A program made the position numbers and the translations under genes. DNA of 64,000 nt from Rugalucina vietnamica (Eukaryota > Mollusca > Bivalvia > Lucinida > Lucinidae), in assembly GCA_964017185.1 (NCBI GenBank), contig OZ024879.1:25857456-25921455 (forward strand), given 5' to 3'. The notes beneath the pieces are model-generated. The model was not told where the DNA came from. It was given only the letters and a program-made list of their open reading frames with translations, and made no database searches. Of this stretch, positions 33,173 through 44,714 are shown piece by piece. Every line of letters begins with the position of its first letter. Positions within the stretch are counted from its first letter, which is position 1.

Positions 33173-33959
33173 AATTGGTCAAATAAAGCCTTGTATCTTA
33201 TATCATCAAGGAATCTAGTCAACACCTCTGTGTCTGTTAAGTAAGTGCTCGCTGTCATATTCATGAACTGTCACATTCAGAAAGAACACAAGCAAATGTT
33301 TGGCAAACTGTTGCATTGTTGAATGCACCTAAGTTGGAAGGTGAAATTGACATTTCTTGTTCAATAAGTCCAAGTACTTTGAAGTGTACAACAGCACATA
33401 AATGTCTGTGGTTCATCACAATAATCAAAGTTGACACAAATTGGCTTGGCTGTTTGGTAATTTTGAGACAGACTGAAGTCATGATTTTACATAAATGGAC
33501 TTCAGAAATATGAAGATATTTTTCCAAATTTAAATCGCACCTGAATAACTTAACTGCAGAATCTTTGACATCTGATATTGAGATGTTTGAAACTTCTGAA
33601 TTCTTGTACAATGTACTTGCATGGTTGTTAATCTAATAGAGAAATGAGATGCAGAGCTGCTCACCCTGCTTTCTGTTATACATGTTATAGGTTGGTACCT
33701 ATATTTTATAAATCTTAACATGATTTCCTTATTGCTTGTTTATATGATTGTATATCAGAGCCACTGCAGAAATTAAGGGTGAGGTTATGGCCATGTAAAA
33801 CCGGTTTAAACCCGCCAGTAACTTTGTGTTACTGATTGTACCAAGGCGATACTTCTGTGGTTGTTCTTTTTGTTTTATGTCTTGGTGTATAAATTTTTTT
33901 GTGCTGTTGGCGCCTTATGTATGTTTTCATATTTTAAGTTAAGTTAAGGTAACTGAGTG
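33173..33959 (+). other. DYRK4 intron, no feature recognised
   Basis: AT-rich intron. Small ORFs on both strands without recognisable motifs. Confidence 0.45.
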
Positions 33960-34125
33960 GCCACCTATTGGGAAAATAGCTGCTCATTTGGCTTACAATA
34001 TGTTTCATGGTGTAAGTACCTGATTATTAGTTTGGTTTTTTCCCACCTCGGTTTTTGGAGTGGGAATCTTTTTCCTGATTGCGCCTTTTCCTGATCTTTG
34101 CCTACTTGTACCTTTCAATTCAATT
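33960..34125 (-). repeat. 165-bp interspersed repeat (third copy, inverted)
   Basis: Carries GGGAAAATAGCTGCTCAT, TTTTTCCCACCTCGGTTTTTGG and GCGCCTTTTCCTGATCTTTG (shown in parts). These are the complement of 14870-15015, with a diverged copy at 31895-32045. Non-coding, family unnamed. Confidence 0.75.
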
Positions 34126-34762
34126 CAAAATTGGTTACTTTACAATAATATTCAATATGTATCAACCTTCTTCTGTCTTCTGTTAACTGCATAAACAAAC
34201 CTTAAAAAAGCTCCTGCACCACTCATTAAGCAAATGAATGCCTGTCAGTATGTGTTCAATGAAGATTATTTTCTTCTAAAATGAGCTGTATACCATAACA
34301 TTGGAACCTGTTTTAGTCTGCCAATATTTACATTTTTATTGTGATCGCCCTAAACGAAAGATGTTTTTCATTTCCCAGTGAAAAGCATTAAGTCACATGA
34401 TCTAGTGGCCACCACTTTGGGCGAGGCGACATCGAAACCAATCAGTGACGTTGTTTGTTTATTCTTGTTGGCGTGACGTCTGTCGCATATCACAATGACT
34501 TTAAGCGCAGAAATTTGACGTTTTGGCTGTTCTTAAATTACCTTAAAATGGATTTAATGTCAATTCTAACACATGTTATTGTCTTTCCCATTGAACCTAA
34601 TGGAAACATCACTGTTTGCAAATAAACAATAATTCACTGTAAACAAAATATGCATGAAAGGTGGCGTTTTTGTGACGTCGCACATAAACATTCATGTCCG
34701 CCAAGAATGAGTCTGGTGGGAAACATTTTGAAATGTAAGCATTTACGTCGTGTTAGAATCGA

Positions 34763-34926
34763 AATAATTTTACTTTACGGTGAATTATCTTTGATTAATG
34801 CATGATGTTGTCGGGCAGATGCGATAGTTAATTCACTCCGGCTGTGCCGTCGTGAATTAATACATCGCAATCTGCCCTCCAACAACCCGTGTTAATCATG
34901 ATAATTCACCATTAAGTAAAATTATT
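34763..34926. repeat. 164-bp hairpin repeat
   Basis: The arms AATAATTTTACTTTACGGTG and CACCATTAAGTAAAATTATT pair. Inner parts GCAGATGCGAT / ATCGCAATCTGC and TTAATTCAC / GTGAATTAA also pair. The size and symmetry suggest a MITE. Confidence 0.75.
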
Positions 34927-34983
34927 TCTTAAATAACATGAAAATCTGATACTTGATTGATTATATAAAATGTAAATATAAGT

Positions 34984-35119
34984 ATTGAAATTCAGATTTT
35001 AGCTTTCACTGGATGATGAAAAACATTAGCTGTTTTAATGTCTCCGAGAAGCCCTCACAGACATTAAAACAGCCTAATGTTTTTCATCATCAAGTGAAAG
35101 CTAAAATCTGAATTTCAAT
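34984..35119. repeat. 136-bp near-perfect hairpin repeat before exon D
   Basis: Arms ATTGAAATTCAGATTTTAGC and GCTAAAATCTGAATTTCAAT, then further pairing through AAAAACATTAGC...TGTTTTAATGTCT and AGACATTAAAACA. It ends about 40 bp before the first decoy acceptor of the exon D array. Confidence 0.85.
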
Positions 35120-35130
35120 CCATAAGCGAA

Positions 35131-35545
35131 TGTCTCTAACATGCCTGTCTGTGTTTTCAGCATGAGGTCAACATCTCTGACATGCCTCTCTGTGTTTTCA
35201 GCATGAGATCAACATCTCTGACATGTCTCTCTGTGTTTTCAGCATGAACCTGTATGAGCTGATCAACATCTTTGACATGCCTCTGTATTTTCAGCATGAG
35301 GTCAACATCTTTGACATGCCTCTGTGTTTTCAGCATGAGGTCAACATCTTTGACATGCCTCTGTGTTTTTAGCATGAGGTCAACATCTTTGACATGCCTC
35401 TGTGTTTTCAGCATGAGGTCAACATCTTTGACATGCCTCTGTGTTTTCAGCATGAGATCAACATCTTTGACATGCCTCTCTGTGTTTACAGCAATAACAT
35501 GTATGAGCTGATCAACATCTTTGACATGTCTCTCTGTGTTTTCAG
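35131..35545 (+). repeat. 39-bp minisatellite made of the DYRK4 exon D 3' splice junction
   Basis: Ten acceptor-like sites TGTKTTTTCAG (one TTTTTAG, one TTTACAG) end at 35160, 35201, 35242, 35294, 35333, 35372, 35411, 35450, 35491 and 35545. The last is the true acceptor of exon D. Core units are CATGAGGTCAACATCTTTGA, then CATGCCTCTGTGTTTTCAG (39 bp). Two units (after 35242 and 35491) retain ATGAACCTGTATGAGCTGAT or AACATGTATGAGCTGATC, copies of the exon D start encoding MNLYELI. The array was thus generated from the junction. From 35394 onwards it is open in the exon's own frame. Confidence 0.93.
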
Positions 35546-35684
35546 CATGAACCTGTATGAGTTGATCAAGAAGAACAATTTCCAGGGCTTCAGTATTGCC
35601 TTGATACGAAGATTTGCCTTCTCACTACTACAGTGTCTTAAGCTCTTACAAAGAGAAAAAATAATCCACTGTGATTTAAAACCG
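35546..35684 (+). CDS. DYRK4: DYRK4 exon D: hinge, helix E and HCDLKP catalytic loop
   Basis: Acceptor GTGTTTTCAG, donor CCG|GTAAGT. 139 nt, phase 2 in, phase 0 out. It reads [20 protein letters not shown], then [20 protein letters not shown] and HCDLKP. HCDLKP contains the catalytic Asp (HRD position, with the Cys typical of DYRKs) and Lys. The real start is chosen because it restores DYRK order after exon C (FELMG|MNLYEL). An alternative acceptor at 35491 would also be in frame. Confidence 0.95.
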
Positions 35685-36272
35685 GTAAGTTGAGTTTGTA
35701 TCAGGAACAATGTTACAGTTGTTGCAGTTTCTTATACCAGGTAATAAATAAATCACTTTAGCTTCAACATAGTAGGTCACAGCTAGACCTGGATTTCAAG
35801 AAAAAATAAATCACACATTTTTTCTCTGTATCTAGTAAAATGGTAAAATGAGTAATTGTGTATTTTCTCTAACACATTTCATTCCTAGACCATTATACTA
35901 CACCCAAAATCAATTACAAAACAATGGATGAATATGAAGATGCTATGGGATGGGTATACGATTGCCTATTGGCATTGAACTCAAGGTCTTATGTTGTGTC
36001 CTGGAGCAAGACACATTAACTCCTCATTGTACTGGTTAATACCTAGGGAGATGTGTCTAGGTCGGGACATAAATAAGAAATTCTCAACTGGCATGTTTGT
36101 CCACAAATCAAACTGAACCAAACAAAATACAGTGTTATAAATGTATTAAGAACTTGAATAAGTGACTGCAGACAGGGCCCCTGTACTTGTTCAGTTTAAT
36201 GGTGAAGTGTAAGCCATAAGGTGTAACTTGCTGGATGATATAAGCTAATTGTTACATACTGTTCTATTTCAG
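35685..36272 (+). other. DYRK4 intron, no feature recognised
   Basis: Intron between exons D and E, ending CTATTTCAG. No element recognised. Confidence 0.55.
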
Positions 36273-36354
36273 GAAAATATATTATTACGTCAGCGAGGTC
36301 AAAGCTCGATAAAAGTGATAGATTTTGGCTCTAGTTGTTACGAACACCAGAGAG
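36273..36354 (+). CDS. DYRK4: DYRK4 exon E: DFG motif
   Basis: Acceptor TGTTCTATTTCAG, donor AGAG|GTAATA. 82 nt, phase 0 in, phase 1 out. It reads [20 protein letters not shown] then SCYEHQR. It supplies the Asn of the catalytic loop (KPEN) and the metal-binding DFG. Confidence 0.95.
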
Positions 36355-38519
36355 GTAATACTGCTAAATACAACATGATTGGTTTTGAAACATTCTTGCT
36401 ACAAAGGCCTGGGCAAATTAATTTTAACTTGTTGGCCCTGTTTGTTTGTGTTTCTGGGCATTGGACCTGGGCATTGGTGTCGTTCCAGTGTTTAAACTTT
36501 TTGTTAAAGTTTTTAGATTAAAGGATGGATTTACTCTTGTGATACTACATCTTCAGGCTGTCAACTGATTCCTATATTCCTATTAAACTCCTATATTTTG
36601 GGTCCAAATCCTATATTTTTAAGCACCTCCTATATTCCTATAAGTTCTCCTATATTTTGAAAATATTTCCTATATTTTTAGGAAAATTTGTTGCCGATGA
36701 ATATATAGTATATAGCAGTGCTCTGATACTGCCTTTTGCCTCTTTATTTTTCATTCTTTATTTTTTAAAGTAAAATCATACTCATACTGTTTAGTAAATA
36801 GTGCATAAAATTTAATGGTCATCATGTCACTCCTTAGTCAGGGTAACTTTTAAGTCCAAAGCATGTCCCATTTTCATAACTAGTTTCCATGAAAGTTGTC
36901 ATTGTGTCTTTTTTTATCTATTTTCTTTCTTCCTTTGCTTTAATTTTGTGATAACTTGATGCAACTGTACAGTGTACAATTGGTCCCAGGAAAGGCTGAG
37001 ATCACAGAAGACAAAGGTATGTACTCTAGAGCTTCTGGGGGCCTAGGCGGCCCCCATACCCCCACCTAATTACATACTGTACATGTATTAATAACATTCT
37101 GTTTCTACATTTTCAGCTAAGATTCAGAGTTGTGGATTTATTTTACCTTTGAGAAAGAATATGAACCTCAACGTGACAAAATGTACCTTAGGACATTCTG
37201 ACATTACTAGTAGAAAGCAGTAAAAAGCGGAAAAATGATGTTATATACGTTTTAGAAATAACACTGTATTTGTAATCTTTGAACACTGGGCTACCAAATG
37301 AATGAGTTTTAAAACATATTATTGTTCAATATTTGGAGTTATCTGCCCTTGTTGTAGCCCATAATACACATAATTTTCCTATATCTATCGTTAAACGGTA
37401 ACCATAGCAACCGCATCATCATAAAAATAGACAAATTAAATACAACAGATTGCCTGTAAGGATGGTATGCTTCTATCTTAACAATAGATTCTGACCAGTG
37501 CTTTAACAGTTTTAAGCAAATGCATCGAGTTTTGTAAGCTCTACTAACATGCAGAAATGCATTACGCAGCTTTGACGTCATTTTTCAGGACAATAACGTA
37601 TGTAGGGTTACATATAGTAAATTGGTGATAACTCACAAAATAACTGAAATAATCTGGTCAAATAAAGACTAACAGACTCTAGAAACATCATACATTCAAA
37701 GTAACTTTGCTTTTCTTATAATCAAAAAATTGACCGAAGGTACATTTTCTCACGTTGTGGCCCATATGATAACACACTCTTTCACTATGAAATTTTTATG
37801 ACTCAAAGCTCTTCACTCCATAACCAATTATAGATGTCATTATGTATTGCAAAACTTACTATAGATATTCGTCCGAGGGACAAAATAGTCCGTTTTTTGA
37901 AAGACTGTTTATTTGTCGAAATTATTATTTTTTGGAAATAAAATTATAACCCTATTAATGAAAATCAATTGTTTGGTCAATTGTGCTACTTAACAATTTG
38001 AATGGTATTGAAGTTTTGAATTGAAAAGTGAGATTATTGGCCATAATGCGTAAATTGTCCAGCCATTTCAGTTCACGGTCTGTGGGAGACTTATATTTTT
38101 CGCCCCCATCTATTTCGATACAGATTGTTGTTTTTGCTTTCTAAAGTATAATTACAGAATGCCCAAAACATTATTTTTAGCTGTTTTATAATGTTAACAT
38201 TGACTGTCTATTCGTGAGAATAATTATTCATAATGGTTGTTTTTCGTGATGCCCTGTTGGCTTCATTAATTTGTCCTTTTGTGATATTCTTTATTTTATA
38301 TTGGGTCGAAACGACTCAATACTCTGCTTTAGTACAGATTCGCGGATTAGTCGATATCTATTTTTAAGACGAGGAATCATGCGTTCATATCTATTTTTAG
38401 AACATTACGTCACGGTTATCGATAAAAACCATAACCGGGCCGGGAAACGACCGAATTTACTGAAATTTCCTAACATATTAGCGGCATCTGGATTGCTAGT
38501 GAAATCACACATTAGCGTG

Positions 38520-38965
38520 TAAGTGTAACGCGCGCCGAGCGTGTTTAAAAAAATTGCAAAATTCCAAATACGCCTGACGCCCGTCGGAGACACGTTCAAA
38601 ACGCGATACGAGTGCGTTGGGTATCCTTGGTGTACGTCCGGTGCGCGACGCTGCACGTCGCTAAAAACGGTGTGTGTTTCGTGCGCGTTTGGGATAAAAA
38701 ATAAACATGCTTAAAAATTTTCTAGAATCTCTGCGTGTTTCGGACCTCTGACATACACGTTTCGAATTAGTTCCATGCGCGTTCCAGGCACGTTGAACAT
38801 GCTTGTTTGGTGCACTTTTAAGGCACGCCAGTGTACGCTACATGCGCGTTCCGATTTAATGAGATATTGCTTCAGTAGCGTGGCCTAAGCGTGTGTGAGA
38901 CGCGCGTTGAACGTTTTTGCTGCGCGCCTACAGCTCGTGCTTAGCGGCGTGTCTGGGACGTAACA
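38520..38965. other. CpG-rich block with recurring GCGCGTT/ACGTTC words
   Basis: In otherwise AT-rich intron DNA, this stretch has frequent CpG. Related short words recur at irregular 15-40 bp intervals: GTGCGCGTTT, ATGCGCGTTCC, GACGCGCGTTGAACG, AGGCACGTTGAAC, GACACGTTCAAAACGCG. No ORF and no clean tandem period. Origin unknown. Confidence 0.5.
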
Positions 38966-40032
38966 CAAATGTACTATAAACCTTTGAGATTTTTAGCTCA
39001 CTGAGCTTATATAAGTTATAAGAGGCCACTTTTCAAACCCGTTTTTGGTTTCTTAGCGATGTTCAAAATTGCACGATTCTTTGCCTAAAGACGTCTCTTT
39101 CAAGTAAGTAAAGTTTCAAAGTTTTCAGAAATACTTTTCCTTAACTAAACGTGTTTTGGAGTAAAAATGCAAAAAATAATTGTTTTAAATAAAAAATTGG
39201 ATAAAGCACAACATTTATTGAAATTATGAACGGGTGTCATCAAAGGGGCCCTTGCGGCTTGGAAAAACACCCAACATTCGAATTTTCTCTACTGGTAGAT
39301 GTTTTACGCATTTTTAAAAATCGCTATTTTTTTAGATTTTTTGGAAAATTCATCAACATGCCTCTTAAACATGTTAATCCCTGTTAAATTCACTTGATGA
39401 GGCCTAGAAATGAGAGCTATAACTACAATGAGTTGTTTAAGACTTTTTTCGAGGACAAACAGGTCACGGCTGCCGCACACTTCCGGTTTCAATGCCAATA
39501 ATAACAAAATTTGTGGACGATTTTTTTTTAAATTTTCAAAGTTAATCAGAGTCTAGTATTAGACTTTAATAATCGCTGAAAATTTCAATGACATACTGCT
39601 GATAATAACGCAACCGTAGAAGGACAAATTTCGTATGCAAATTGAATGCAAAAGCTGAATTCCTGTTATTCATGTTGCTGTCTTCTTGCATGTACAAAAC
39701 AGAAACGAAGATTCTTATTGCAGCAACAAATCTGACTTAATTTTATCTGGCAACATGGCAGTCAGCAGCACTTTCAAGTAAATTCAAATGTAAAAAGTAT
39801 CGTCATAATATGACATTTAATTTGATGTTAATAAAGTGTGACTTTATGAAAAGAGGGTACCTTTACTCATGCTTCGTCTGTGTGAGATATATTACGCATT
39901 TTTGAATGCAGAAAGTCACAGAGCCACTGTTAGATATTGAATTATTCATATGATCATGAATTTTAATTGATCGTTTTTCATTTTCCGAACTAGAAGAAAA
40001 AATAAGAGGCGGCCTCTTAAAACTTTTTTCAG

Positions 40033-40213
40033 TGTAGTATACCCATGCTCCGTCGTCCGTCGTCGTCGTCGTTGTCGTCCACACTTTTCACCCTCTCCTC
40101 AGAAACCGCTTGGCCAATCAAAGGCGCATCCTTAGGAAGGTGGAACGAAAGTTTGTATAAATGGTCCAGGTCACATGACCAAGATGGCCGCCATGGCTAT
40201 GAATAGCAAAAAC
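40033..40213 (+). mobile_element. Helitron-like element fragment
   Basis: It contains GTATACCCATGCTCCGTCGT, AAACCGCTTGGCCAATCAAA and CACATGACCAAGATGGCCGC, the 5' module of the family at 26004. Both ends are lost. A short (GTC)n run is present. Confidence 0.8.
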
Positions 40214-40915
40214 CAATACCAAGTATAGACTACTACAAATTATCACATTTGAACAAAAAAGAGGTTTTTTTTTATTTAAACCATAGGATGAGGGGCGGTT
40301 AAAACAGACGAGGGAGGGGCATTTTTTGAGAAACATTTTTCGGCCTTGTAGAAGAGTGACTGCAGAAAATCTTCTTCATAATTGAGTCAAACGATATGAC
40401 ACTTTGTGTCATAGCTTTTCTTGTTATATTTTTTACTATTATAAATGATCAGTGTGAAAAATTAAAAGCAGGTCTAAGATGTAGAGAAAAAGTTGACCTT
40501 AATTTTCTATTTATTCTTTGTATATATATATTTTCAATGAAAAAGCCTGTATTTTGCCAAAAGAATGCTTTTATTTACAAAAAAAACCCCACTTTAATTC
40601 TGTGAGAGTCACCTAGTGGGCCTGTGTAGTATCACCATCCTGCATAATGCTTCATCACACATCATCACATGAATGGTCACCTGTCTGGATTGTGATGCTT
40701 TGAAACTGAATGGTTATCTAGATATTTTAGACATTAATTAATGTAGAAAAAGTGAGTGTGGAGGTAAGGATTGTTAGTATAAGAGCATAGAATGAAGTGA
40801 TTTTCACGATAAAACTCCTATATTTTTCCCTTAAAATGAGCTAAAACCTCCTATATTTCCTTGAAAAATTTCCTATATAAACTCCTATATTTTTTACAAG
40901 ACTTGGTTGACAGAT

Positions 40916-41424
40916 CTTGGTCTGAAGATTTATGCTGTCCCATCCCAGCTCACCTGAGTGACAATAATGTCAAACCTCAAGGTCATAGACTTCAAGGTGT
41001 CTTTTAAAGTGTTTAGAAGACTATATCTCTTGAACATGTGGATGGATCTAGTTGATACTTGCACTGTTATTAGATATTAGTCAGAACTTTGAAATGTTGT
41101 TTTGTTGATTTTTATTAACTAAAGTTTTTAAATCTATATCTCTTAAAGATCTGCATAGATCTAGTTGGTAGCATGCCTATTTCATCTTAGTTGAAAGTTT
41201 TATGCTGTACCATCACCCCAACCAACCTGAGTGACCTAGAGGTCAAGGTCATCAACTTCAAAATTTCAATTTAAGGTTAAGGTTAAAAGTTTTTAGAACT
41301 CACTTGGTCTGAAGTTTTATACTGTACTATCCTAATTCAGTGATCATGGGGTCAAGGTCATAAACTTCAAAATTTGAGTTTTTGTGTTAAAGTTTTTCAA
41401 GTGATTTAGGTGAGCTATTCTGTC
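40916..41424 (+). other. intron with diverged repeat modules
   Basis: Three loose repeats of CACCTGAGTGAC, AAGGTCATAGACTTCAA and a TCTGAAG...TATGCTGT word, about 170 bp apart. Probably an old relative of the neighbouring modular elements. Confidence 0.45.
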
Positions 41425-42897
41425 CTATGTCCACCCCCCCCCCCCCCCCCATCCGAAGAGGGGGACATTGTTTTTTGTGCAGATTCCTTCAGCGTCCGCA
41501 TTATAACTAAGCTTCTATCTAATGCAATATCTTTTGAACCAGTGTGTGGATTTTGAGGAAACTTTCATGGATGTGTGATTGGGAGGAGGGAAGTAGTTGA
41601 TTAGATTTTGGTGACCTTGACCTAACTTTCAAGGTCACCAGCCCATTAAAAATGTTGAAATTAGCTTTTCTGATGCAATATCTTCTGAACAAATGCATGC
41701 ATTCTGACCAGACTTACACAGAAACATTGTTAAGAAGAGACCTAGAGTCTTACATGTGATCCATCTGAGAAGCCAAATAGGGAGATTTGCTTTTCAAAAT
41801 AGGGAGAATGATTAAACAAAGAAGCAATTTCTTGATTTTAAATAGGGACTGAAATTCCAAATAGGGATAAGATATATAAGGAAATTCTGAAATTCCAAAT
41901 AGGGAGATTTGCTTAAAAATAGGGAGATCCCTCCGAAATAGGGAGATATCACATGTGCCTAAAGTTGGTTAGATTTTGGTGACTTTGACCTAATTTGTAT
42001 TCAAGGTCACCAGACCATTAAGAATGTTGAATTTAGCTTTTCTGATGCAATATCTTCTGAACAACTAGATGGTTTCTGACCAAACTTACAGAGAAATACT
42101 TTTGTCAGCAGACCTACAGTTGATTAGATTTGGGTGACCTAGACCTAATTTCCGTGTTCACCAGCCCATGAAAAATGTTGAAATTAGCTTTTGTGACACA
42201 ATCTGTCTTCTGAACAAATGGCTGGATTCTGATCAAACTTACAGAGAAACATTATTGTGAGGAGATCTACAGTAGAATAGATTTGGGTGACCTTGACTTA
42301 ATATCAAAGGTCACCAGCCCATGAAAAAGTATGAAATTATCTTTTCTGATGCATTATCTTCTGAACCAATGGATAGATTCTACCCAAACTTACACAAAAA
42401 CATTGTTGGGAGGACGTCCAGCGTTGGTTAGACTTTAGGAACCTTGACCTAATTTTCAAGGCCACCAGCCCATGATAAATGTTGAAATTATTATTTCAAA
42501 GCTATGTCTTCTGAACCAATCTATTGACTTTGACCAAACTTGCACTGAAACATTGTTTGGAGAATCTTAAGAGTTGATTAGATTTTGGTAACCATGACCT
42601 GATTTTCACCAGCCCATGATAAATGTTGAAATTATTATTTCCAATGCTGTATTTCCTGAACCAATCAATTGATTTTGACCAAACTTGCACAGAAACATTG
42701 TCCGGAGAAACTTAAAGAGTTAATTAGATCTGGTGACCTTGACCTAATTTTCCAGGACGGCAGAAACATTTCTGGGAGAAGATTTAGAGTTCACAAAATG
42801 TTGGTGACATTTACCTAATTTCAACTAAACTTACACAGAAATATTGTTTAGAGAATTATGTGTTTGTTAGATTTAATGGTCGGTTGCCGGGACATAG
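41425..42897. mobile_element. modular non-coding element with CTATGTCC ends
   Basis: Starts CTATGTCCACCCC (C run 41433-41450) and ends GGGACATAG. A 5' stem can form (CCCC...GAAGAGGGGGAC). The interior is about eight diverged modules of roughly 145 bp with CTTCTGAACAAATG, CAGAAACATTG, GTGACCTTGACCTAATTT and CACCAGCCCATG. A smaller element is nested at about 41748-41959. No ORF. Confidence 0.65.
41748..41959. mobile_element. nested short element with AAATAGGGAGA repeats
   Basis: The ends TTACATGTGATCC and GATATCACATGTG are inverted around ACATGTGAT. Flanks CCTAGAGT and CCTAAAGT agree at seven of eight positions, suggesting an 8-bp duplication. The words AAATAGGGAG recur near both ends. Confidence 0.6.
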
Positions 42898-44126
42898 TAT
42901 TCTTAAGAAAACACTGTTTTGATTTATCCCAACTTCTGTTCTTCCTTACTGTATACTATGTGCTGAAAGGTTTTGCATATATCACCACAAATGATTTATA
43001 CAACAAAACTTATACAGAAATTGAAGATTGTTGTTAAGAAAGTTCGAAGACATCATTCAAAAGGACACTAAGTGTTAAATAAAGCATTTATATATCAAAA
43101 TATACTGTTATTTTAATCTTGAAAAGATGACATACAAGATATAATGGATAAAACTTTTGTTTTATATCAAATTGATAAGAAAACTATATTTGGAAATAAG
43201 CAACCCCTCTTCTGAATTGAGCGTCATAATATGCAAAATGTGGGTTTAACCAGTGCATGCCCAAGAAACTGTTTAAATTTCTAATAACAGGGGATTTATA
43301 TTGAATACATTGATTACAAATATTGTCAGGAATGTTTTTATACTCATTTGAGTCATCATTTCCTATTGCCTAGTAAACTTTATGGAATTGCTCAACAAAG
43401 TCTTAGGGTACCCCCATTTTTGAAGTAGGCCACAAATAATAAGGGAATAGGTAAATATTTTATGAACATTTGAAACTGTGTGGCTATTGTCATTTCTTTT
43501 TCTAATATAATGCTATTAGATATGTTGTGCCATAACGGAAACTCATTTTTTATAACGGCCCTTCCTTATCTTTGAAAAAAACTTAATGTACAACACCTTA
43601 TACCTAAACCTGTCCTTCACTTTCCTCAACATGAAATTTTGCCTTAAAAACTATTATTTTGAATATAACATACACATACAGTAGTTTATTCAGTTTTGCG
43701 TGGTAATATTTGTTGCAGATGTGTGTATTGTTGTGGTTTAAGGTGCCCATGCCAGTAAAAAAAATTATATTGTTAATAAAATTCTCAATTTTCCATCATT
43801 TTATGCTATTTTGCAACTTTTTGGGGTCAAACTTAATGTATGTTAAGTTTTAACCACATAATCTACAAAATGAACAATTTTGACAATTCCGCACAATACA
43901 GACACTTAATACATAATATGAAATATTTTATGTCGGTTATTTGCTTCATTTTTTGTTTCCATTACGTCTTGATTACCCCTACCCCCTATAAAAACACCCA
44001 CAGCTTTTCTGTTCGAAAATCATGTTTTTCATCTGATGAAAAAAAAAATGTCCTGAACTATCTTGAAATAACTTTTATGTTAATGGTAATGTTAAGGGCA
44101 GTGACTATCACTATAGGGATCAAACA
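42898..44126 (+). other. DYRK4 intron, no feature recognised
   Basis: AT-rich intron. The 125-codon ORF at 43840-44217 shows no family motif and overlaps the next hairpin, so it is not called. Confidence 0.5.
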
Positions 44127-44232
44127 TGATTATCCATTCATTAACATTGGGAGTGTTGAAAACCTCGGGCTATGCCCTCGGTTTTCAACACTCCCCGAGG
44201 GACCTAGCGAATGTTAATGAATGACAAAATCA
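44127..44232. repeat. hairpin repeat (MITE-like)
   Basis: Arms ATTCATTAACATT / AATGTTAATGAAT, with inner GAGTGTTGAAAACC / GGTTTTCAACACTC and GAGGGCATAGC-type loop sequence. Non-coding. Confidence 0.8.
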
Positions 44233-44371
44233 TTTTTGATCGCTATTATTGTATAAATTCTGCTGGAATGAAAGAAATAAGGCTTCGAACTTTCTTAACA
44301 CCCTGTAATCATTATCAAATCCCCAGTGTAGCTTGTCTACATTCCCTTGAAGGTATTCTGATGTTGTATGA

Positions 44372-44638
<267 letters not shown>

Positions 44639-44714
44639 TGAAAATATGTTGTAGGTATACAGTTCTTTCATACCATTTTGTGCAGGTCAAAATTATCATC
44701 TGTGCTATGGATGA

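Larger units (their letters stand above)
36558..40915. mobile_element. possible old hAT-like element with CCTATATTTT subterminal repeats
   Basis: CTGTCAACTGATTCCTATAT at the left and TTACAAGACTTGGTTGACAG at the right share inverted CTGTCAAC/GTTGACAG ends. Repeated CTCCTATATTTT words lie at both borders (36573-36690 and 40815-40895). Flanks ATCTTCAG and ATCTTGGT match at only six of eight positions, so the boundaries are tentative. The 4.3-kb interior has no intact ORF. It includes a CpG-rich block (38520-38965) and a Helitron-like fragment (40033-40213). Confidence 0.45.

Noticed and set aside
36249-36521. Exon E extended past 36354 as a longer exon
   Set aside because: A consensus donor AGAG|GTAATA follows CYEHQR, and the next exon resumes with YTYIQ, so the extra reading is intron.
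43840-44217. 125-codon ORF as a novel gene
   Set aside because: Low-complexity hydrophobic composition, no motif, overlaps a palindromic repeat and lies inside a DYRK4 intron.
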